Source: Chenopodium formosanum (Eukaryota; Streptophyta; Magnoliopsida; Caryophyllales; Amaranthaceae). Taken from it: 64,000 nt of DNA. The stretch covers positions 81,886,501 to 81,950,500 of the forward strand of contig CM044877.1 in assembly GCA_024500155.1 (NCBI GenBank), in the 5' to 3' direction. The stretch's first letter is position 1. Every line of letters begins with the position of its first letter. Positions 57,827 to 64,000 of this stretch are shown here, piece after piece. Both the position numbers and the translations under genes were made by a program. Below the pieces are notes generated by a model. That model was not told the DNA's origin. It ran no database searches and saw nothing but the letters and a program-made list of their open reading frames with translations.

Positions 57827-59197
57827 TGGTAGGCGGTCGCACACCTAACAAAAATAATACCTAACTAAACCTCCTAATTATGTAGTAGGGTAAGTCAGGG
57901 TCGATCCCACAGAGAAGGTAGTATCAATATTGGTTACTATGAATTAAAATTAGTCGAGTCAATCAAAATAGGGTTGAAAATATCAAAATATTATACTACT
58001 AAAACAAGAAAATCAAATAATAAAAACATCTAGAATTAAGTATCACCACTAGCATAATCAATGCAAGACGAATTCTTACCCCAACCAATTAATTATATGT
58101 TCACAAGGAAAAGTAATCCCTAGATATAATACCAAAGGTCTCTTTCGAGTTATCAATGGCTTCTCTAATCGCTATCAAGCCTATTTTCATGGAATCATGC
58201 AAATTAGAGACATTAAGCACATTACTCTAACTTCCTAATCATCCATTCAACTATTTTCATGATGAACTTCAAACCCTTAATTAATCTATTCGATTCCGTT
58301 AAAACCCAACTTTCGTTGCGATTAAAACAAAGGAATAATAACAATACCAATTATCTCTAATCTAGTATTGGCATAAGCACAATTAATTAAGCATGAACAA
58401 TATAACAATTAATTGAGAATTTCAAAGAATAAATCAAGTATCAATCATGGCTAGGGTTAAACCTAACCCTAGAATAATAATCTACTCTGACATAATAAAA
58501 GAAATAAAATAAATGAAAGAGATGAAGAAAATATAATACTTGAATTAATAAAATAAAACTAGAGAGAAAACTAGGGTTCTAAACTAATGGGGGTTATGGG
58601 ATAATAAAGCCAAGGAGTATTTATAATAAAGCTAGGAATTAGGATAGAATTAGGAAACTAATTCGGGCTAAATCGTCCAAGAATTGTCCACACACGGGCG
58701 TGTAAGCATAGGGCACGTTCGTGTATCTCGCTGCTGCACGCGTAGCTCTTCTTAAAACGGTCATAACTTGAGCTCCAGATCTTTGTTTGAGGCGTGTAAT
58801 ATATCGTTGGAAAGCTCTTTAAGTCTACTTTCCAATGCAATTTGAATCACTCCAATATCATTTGTAGATCAAAAGTTATGATCAAAATAGTGGACGGGAC
58901 TCATATTTGCCAAGTCTTTCATCAACGCCCTTGCTTCTTTCTATCCTTATTTCATCTCGAAGACATGATATGATATCCTAAAGCAACGTAGCTTCATACT
59001 TCATTATTATTATACTCAAGATTAGCTAACCATAGTCCATTTGCATCTAAATCACCTGAAATTCATCAAAACACACAAACGGAGAGTAGTAGAGCATAAC
59101 CTAAGCAAATAATGTAAAAATACAACTTAGACTTCTAAATCCATAAACAATTGACTGTAGATAAGCACCTAAAATATGTACAAATTAGGACCTATCA
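57827..59197 (-). mobile_element. Solo LTR of an LTR retrotransposon
   Basis: The segment begins TGGTAGGCGG and ends GGACCTATCA, giving the 5'-TG...CA-3' of an LTR. It is flanked by ACATG on both sides (57822-57826 and 59198-59202), a 5-bp target duplication. There is no internal coding domain, primer-binding site or second LTR, so it is a solo LTR formed by recombination between two LTRs. Minus orientation is favoured because TGATAGGTCCTAATTTG on the minus strand resembles remembered plant LTR starts. The length is 1371 bp. Frames inside it are not genes. Confidence 0.85.
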
Positions 59198-59202
59198 ACA
59201 TG

Positions 59203-59790
59203 TTAGAGGGTATAGTTGTCCAAATATTATTCATAAGAGTTACTTTATAAATCACACAAGGAAAAACTTAGAGTCAATTAACATCATATCAATAGTGATA
59301 TACGGGTAAACAAACATTTTAAGAATATTGTTCATTTATACACTATTTGTAAGTTTTTTAATTTCTCATACTTTTGAAAGATAGAAATGATCTGATTTAA
59401 TTTGATATATCTGAAATGAGCAATAAGGTACCTAATAAGTTGGACGAAACTTTTATTTTTTTATTTTTTGGAGGAATGAATGAAACTTTGCTTTATTTAA
59501 ACTTACATGAACTATTATAGTTGTTGTAAATTAAATTTAGCATGTAGAATTTGTTTTCTTAAAACTAAATTGCCCTTATCCAAACTTTTTTTTTCATACT
59601 TATCTTTTCCAAAATAAGTGAAACTAAAGTGAACAAAATAAGACATTAAATATACAAACACATTTAACATATCCATAATTTTACTAATAAAACCTCTATC
59701 CCCGTTTTTAATACTTGCAACACTTTCTTAAAATGAAATTATCACAATGCGTGCAAGTTGTGCACACATTATAACTGCAAAATTAATTTA
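59203..59790. other. AT-rich spacer within the transposon cluster
   Basis: No gene or clear element end. A word pair GCGTGCAAGTTGTGCACAC near 59750 resembles the hairpin-rich ends described nearby. Confidence 0.35.
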
Positions 59791-59940
59791 GGACCCGTTC
59801 ACTTCACCTTAATTTTGCTGAACTTAACTTAATTTTGATTGATTTTCTATTATGTTTCAAATATTGATTTTTACTGAAGTGAAATTATTTTTGCTAAACT
59901 GAAATTACTTTTACTGATTTGAAATTATTTTTACTGAATA

Positions 59941-60689
59941 CTCCATCCGTCCCATAATATAATTTCTATTTATGTTTTTCATGGTATTTATTAACTATTA
60001 CTAACATAGAAGACGAGGACATCATCACTGCCCACATGTCATTCTCTTAATAAAAATTTTCCCGCCTAAATGCAATGATGATGTCATTTTTTTTGTGTGT
60101 AGAGTTTTCCTATTTAACATTTGTGAAATTTAAATATCAAAAGCTTTTATCTTACAACTAAAACCTATCAATTTATTGAAGGAAATTGAAACAATTGTTA
60201 ATAACACACTAATAAACGATCTCCTATATTGAACTATGAATTAGACGACGTCGAACAGATACTATATCATAGTTTTGATGAAAATAAAAGATTTTAAATT
60301 ACAAAATGTACGTAATTCTTATTTATATTAATGTATAATAGTGATTTATTATTAAAATGTACACATTAAAAATAGGTTTTATATAAACCGTGTATCGCAC
60401 GGGTTCTAACCTAGTTTAAGATAAAGGAGGAGAAAGTGGATAAAGTATATTAATAGAAGTGAAAAGTGCTATCATAGACAAAAGTTAAAGAGAGAAAGTA
60501 AAAAAAAAAAGTACTCGTACAAGACATGTGCAAAATTCAAGGGTAAATTAAGAAGTACAATGAATAAAGTTTTAAAAGTGGGGGTATAATAGTCTTTATA
60601 TGTTGTCCAAAGATAGAAACATGAACAATATTTTTGTTATCCAAAATAAGAAAACAAGAACTATATTATAGGACGACTGGATGAGGGAG
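59941..60689. mobile_element. Stowaway-like element nested in the Tourist-like MITE
   Basis: TA flanks at 59939-59940 and 60690-60691. Left end CTCCATCCGTCCCATAATAT and inverted right end CTCCCTCATCCAGTCGTCC, followed by the shared TATAATAT core, form the terminal repeats. At 749 bp it is long for Stowaway and itself contains a Helitron-like end near 60388-60414, so it may hold a third insertion. No transposase frame. Confidence 0.65.
60388..60414 (+). repeat. Helitron-like 3' terminal hairpin
   Basis: A CCGTG stem, five-base loop and CACGG stem (60388-60402) are followed eight bases later by CTAG and then T. Helitron 3' ends are a short hairpin a few bases before CTRR at a T. The matching 5' TC end was not located. 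Confidence 0.45.
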
Positions 60690-60719
60690 TATTCTTTTGT
60701 AAGGTGAAGTGAACATGTA

Positions 60720-61068
60720 AAATTCAATCCCACCAATCAATCAATAATCATCAATCAATAACTATATACTAAAAGACACACTAGTAATGACACATGTCAT
60801 CTCCTGGTGTGTCCTTAGTGTTTTTTTTTTTTTTTGAAATTATATTAAAGAAATAAAATTTATACAAAAATAATTCCCTAATATTATACAATATAATTAC
60901 TAAAAATATAAAAATTCGACATATCTTTAACATAAATTTTTATATAGTTATAACAAAAAATTCTTAACATAATTTTGATTATTTTTTACATCATTTTATA
61001 TTTAACATATCTTTTGTAATTCAGTAATTTGATCAAAATTTGTCAATTATATTATTAGTTTTTTATGT
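60720..61068. other. AT-rich spacer
   Basis: CAATCAATAATCATCAATCAATAA-like simple repeats near 60735-60765, then very AT-rich sequence. No gene seen. Confidence 0.35.
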
Positions 61069-61077
61069 TTATAAAAA

Positions 61078-62168
61078 GGAAATTTTGTCAGAAAAAACCT
61101 TTTAAAGCAACTACTTTGTCAGGAAAAACCTTATAAATTTTTTTTGGCAAGGAGATACCAGATTATAAAATTTTTTTGTTGAAGAAAACCAAAGGTGAGA
61201 ATCCGGCATTGACTTAGTGTTTTCCGACGTTGACCTAACACGTGCCGGTCACGTGCTCGTTTTTTTACTAATTCCACCCAATTACTCTTAATCCCCCCCC
61301 CCCCACTAATTTCCCTCTAAACCTCACGTTTTTATTTACCCCCTTATTTCTTCTTATCTCCATTCTTCTTCTCTCTCCTCTCTCACTCTCTGAGATCTGC
61401 TATCTCCTCCCTCTAATCCCATAAATAATCTTGTTCAATTAAAGTCGAGCAAGTATACAGTGAATTAGGTGTTTAATTGTTGCCTAGTTCTTCGAATTTG
61501 CAGGTGTTTGAAAAATTATGTCTTTTTCCCCTCTTTTGTAATTTTCCCTAATTGATCTCAAATTAGGTCTTTTTCCCCTCTTTTATAAATAACTTTGTAA
61601 TTGGTTCCTTTTAGCTTGTTCGAACAAGACGCAACTCCAGCAATTCCCCCTTTCGTTGCTTTGTTCTTCACCATTGTAGACCAGAGTAAGAAAAAAAAAA
61701 TCAGAACAATATGTTGCCCAAAAAAGGAAACCCAATTCAATTAAAACAAAGCATTTAGTGAACTTACTGTTAAAGGTGGGTGGAATTCAAGTTGTTTGAT
61801 TGATTTCTTGCTAGAGGAGTGATGCCATGGCAGTAGGCGCAGATCAAATAAATTACCTCGACAAAGGAGAGAGGAGAGAGAAGAAGAATGGAGATAAGAA
61901 GAAATAAGGGGGTAAATTAAAAGGAGAGGTTTAGAGGGAAATTAGTGGGGGGATTTAGGAGTAATTGGGCGGAGTTAGTAAAAAAACGAGCACGTGACCG
62001 GCACATGTTGGGTCAACGTCGGAAAACACTAAGTCAATGTCGGATTCTCACCTTTGGTCTTCTTCAACAAAAAAATTTTATAATCTGGTTTCTCCTAGCC
62101 AAAATTTTTTTATAAGGTTTTTTCTGACAAAATAGTTGCTTTAAATGGTTTTTTCTGACAAAATTTCC
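61078..62168. mobile_element. Mutator-like (MULE) element with long inverted arms
   Basis: A perfect 9-bp target duplication, TTATAAAAA, flanks the element (61069-61077 and 62169-62177), as expected for Mutator-like elements. The arms are long inverted repeats, about 61078-61400 and 61850-62168, both beginning GGAAATTTTGTCAG. They share GTGAGAATCCGNCATTGAC, AACGAGCACGTGACCGGCAC (inverted) and AGAAGAAATAAGGGGGTAAA (inverted) with few mismatches. The central 450 bp is single copy and has splice-like words but no recognised domain; a frame at 61558-61740 is unlikely to be real. The element could form a strong RNA hairpin if transcribed. Confidence 0.88.
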
Positions 62169-62220
62169 TTATAAAAACCAATTATAATAATGATAGTTTA
62201 ATAATGGTTATTGAAAATTA

Positions 62221-62247
62221 CCGTGCATGACACGGGAATTAACCTAG
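62221..62247 (+). repeat. Helitron-like 3' terminal hairpin
   Basis: CCGTG-loop-CACGG (62221-62235) with CTAG at 62244-62247 followed by T, the same stem and the same eight-base spacing as the hairpin at 60388-60414. It lies just outside the MULE, which may have jumped into a Helitron relic. Confidence 0.45.
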
Positions 62248-62289
62248 TTTTAACTTATATATTAATTTGTTAAATAATGTGAAGTAAAA

Positions 62290-62400
62290 TAAAAGGGGTA
62301 AAGTTGGAAAAAGGAAAAAAAAAGAGATAAAAGAGGCAAAGTTGGAAAAAAAGAGATGAAAGGGGCAAAGTTGGAAAAAAGGAAGAGAGATGAAGCAAGT
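62290..62400. repeat. Short tandem purine-rich repeat upstream of PDS5-like gene
   Basis: Three imperfect units containing GGCAAAGTTGGAAAAAA and GAGATGAAAGG, each about 29-37 bp. The strongly purine-rich strand continues toward the PDS5-like leader. Confidence 0.6.
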
Positions 62401-62680
62401 GGGTAAGAAGTAAGGAAGAGAGAGATAAAAGGTGAAAAAAGAGAGAAGACGGCATTACAAACCAAAGTCAAGACTGAAGAGCAAAGCGCAGTGAGTTTGT
62501 TGAATTTGTAAGTTGTAACCTTAACCTGCGTTTTACACACACAATTTAAAAAAATCAAAATAGGAGAGAGAAAGAGAAAGAAAGAGATTTGTTCGAAATC
62601 GAAACCAAACCCTTGAGGTTTGAGGAAGAGGAAGAAGAAGAAGAACCAGAACCAGAACCAGAATTCGAGAGAGAGATTCA

Positions 62681-62776
62681 ATGGGTGATAAATTGCTGCA
62701 ACAGCAGCTCAAAGACTTGGGATCCAAGTTGGAAGCTCCTCCTTCTTCCAAAGATTCTCTGCTCAAGCTTTTCAAG
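62681..62776 (+). CDS. PDS5: First exon of a PDS5-like sister-chromatid cohesion gene (partial)
   Basis: A 32-codon exon reads MGDKLLQQQLKDLGSKLEAP and continues PPSSKDSLLKLFK before a GTTTCT donor at 62777. The phrase L-K-x-L-G-S-K-L-x-x-P-P-S-S-K-D-x-L-x-K-L is the start I remember for plant PDS5 cohesin cofactors, which bind the SCC1/SCC3 cohesin ring and help hold sister chromatids. A purine-rich leader precedes the ATG. The remaining exons must lie beyond 64000, because nothing in 62777-64000 reads like the expected HEAT-repeat sequence. With only 32 residues the call is probable, not certain. Confidence 0.6.
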
Positions 62777-64000
62777 GTTTCTATCTTCCCTCGATTTCAG
62801 CTCCCTTTCTTCTATTTTGCTTTCTTAATTTTGGGGTTTTCTGGGTTTTTGTGCTCAATGTTATATTTACCCTGCATTACTAGTTCATCTTAGGTTTCCA
62901 GTCTTTCTTTTATCGATTCGAGGGTTTTTTTTTTTTAATTTTATGAATTTGCCGATTTCATTTTCCGTGTTGCAATTCCGAGAGCATGCATGAATTCAGC
63001 TTTACTAAATTAAGGAATCTAGCGAAACTAACGCCAATTTCTGTACTACATTCATTAATGTTGTATTCAAACTCTTAACCATAGGATTTTGTAGGGAACG
63101 AAAAGCGAATCGCCTATTTTTTGTGAAGTTTTAGGAAAGAAATCTTAGAATTATGTAAGTGATGCTGTAGTCCTGTAGTCACAGCAGGAAAGTTCTAGCC
63201 TTTAGCTGTAAACACTTACCATATTAGTGCTTATTAGCTTTTAAACTTTGGAAACAATTTGATATTGTTTTGGAAGTCTGGGCAATTCATCAGATAGCGC
63301 TTTGGCAAGGCTGTAAGGGGCATACAACTAGATCTAGCAGCCAGTGAATTCCCATTTAGGGGGCGTTTGGTATAAATTCCGTAAACAGAATGGAAAGGAT
63401 TTATATAAGTAAGGGAAAGGGTAATGATGCACGTTACCATTGATATATGTTTGGTATCTTTATGAAATGGAAACAAATTGAGGAGTTTATAATTGAGGAG
63501 GGAAACACATTTTGTTTCCACTAGTTGGATAAGAATAATAATTTGGGGGATTTTGTTACCCTTTGTAAACGGTATTTGTTACTTGTACCTCATACTAAAC
63601 TGATAGAAACAGAAACACTTATTTCTTTACGTTTCCTACATTACAAATTTTCATACCAAACACGCCCTTAGGGTGAACTTGAATCAATCAAGTTAGTCCC
63701 GAGTTAATATTTTAATAATACTAAGGCTACTTGGAATACCTCTGTCAACTTGGTGGATTGTGAGGTTTTTTGCAAAACGTAATTGATAAGACATTTTCCA
63801 TAGTCCATATTTTTCCATGAGCAGAATACATTTGTACAAGTTGGGTTTTGAACATTGGTCTGGAAAAGTTAATATCTATATACTTTAGGAAAAATGAAAT
63901 TATGAAATTGCTTATAGTAGAAGAGCTATTGATGCTTGTTTATATTTATTTTTTTTTATTTAAACTGTACTGTTACATCCATATCATATTTAAACAACAA
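62777..64000 (+). other. First intron of the PDS5-like gene (incomplete)
   Basis: No coding exon recognised. It contains a Tourist-like MITE at 63359-63667. Other open frames on both strands are short and domain-free. Confidence 0.45.
63359..63667. mobile_element. Tourist-like (PIF/Harbinger) MITE
   Basis: TTA on both sides (63356-63358 and 63668-63670). Ends GGGGGCGTTTGGTATAAAT and, inverted, GGGCGTGTTTGGTATGAAAA. At 309 bp it is non-coding. The interior carries GGAAACAAA/TTTGTTTCC inverted words. Confidence 0.8.

Larger units (their letters stand above)
59791..60717. mobile_element. Tourist-like MITE interrupted by another element
   Basis: Left end CCGTTCACTTCACCTTA and, inverted, right end TGTTCACTTCACCTTA match. 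The left inner part has the TTTTTACTGAANTGAAATTA units typical of the MITE at 23029-23294. The middle is displaced by a Stowaway-like insertion (59941-60689). TTA precedes the left end, but the right flank is TAA, so the duplication is imperfect. Confidence 0.6.

Noticed and set aside
62262..62681. 139-codon minus-strand frame rich in Phe, Leu and Ser
   Set aside because: It is the complement of the purine-rich repeat and leader upstream of the PDS5-like exon.
1..64000. CRISPR arrays, bacterial operons, phage or toxin-antitoxin systems
   Set aside because: Spliced plant genes throughout; no regularly spaced direct repeats with unique spacers and no prokaryotic gene arrangement.

Overview
This window is nuclear DNA from a flowering plant, most likely a core eudicot. 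The genes have short exons with GT-AG introns, the intergenic DNA is very AT-rich and packed with small transposons, and there are no operons or bacterial signals. TACTCCGTA-like words are scattered through the spacers; I associate these with Amaranthaceae/Caryophyllales genomes (spinach, beet, quinoa), but that assignment is only an impression. No CRISPR array, rRNA, phage or bacterial gene was seen.

Nine multi-exon gene models could be joined by hand with matching intron phases, plus one gene entering the right edge. From left to right: a two-domain heavy-metal-associated isoprenylated protein (HIPP, +, 4490-7872); an OPT7-like oligopeptide transporter (+, 12060-16765); the beta subunit of SnRK1 kinase (-, 18450-21098); a mitochondrial acyl carrier protein of the mtACP3 type (+, 28786-29308); a secreted Ole e 1/extensin-family protein (-, 29872-31387); a GT-2-clade trihelix transcription factor with a single trihelix (+, 34533-35941); a Nudix hydrolase (-, 37769-40988); a LEC1-LIKE/NF-YB6 embryogenesis factor whose first exon lies 2 kb upstream of the histone-fold exons (+, 46804-49758); the ankyrin-repeat chaperone AKR2 (-, 51318-54869); and the first exon of a PDS5-like cohesin cofactor (+, 62681-62776). 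Two single-exon membrane microproteins (-, 36923-37117 and 42904-43089) are tentative.

The block from mtACP3 through Ole e 1, trihelix and Nudix to LEC1-LIKE appears to match the gene content of Arabidopsis At5g47630-At5g47670 (from memory), which suggests old conserved microsynteny. The genes are otherwise functionally unrelated.

The spacers and several introns hold clearly bounded mobile elements: two hAT-like elements with perfect 8-bp target duplications (one inside a Nudix intron), a 5'-truncated LINE with a 9-bp duplication, a Mutator-like element with arms of about 0.3 kb and a 9-bp duplication, a 1.37-kb solo LTR with a 5-bp duplication, several Stowaway- and Tourist-like MITEs, SINE-like pieces and Helitron-like 3' hairpins. 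The right third (56-62.3 kb) is a nested transposon cluster. I found no convincing new multi-gene system. The most interesting items are the LEC1-LIKE gene model beside a GC-palindrome repeat, the nested transposons, and the two possible OSR-like microproteins.
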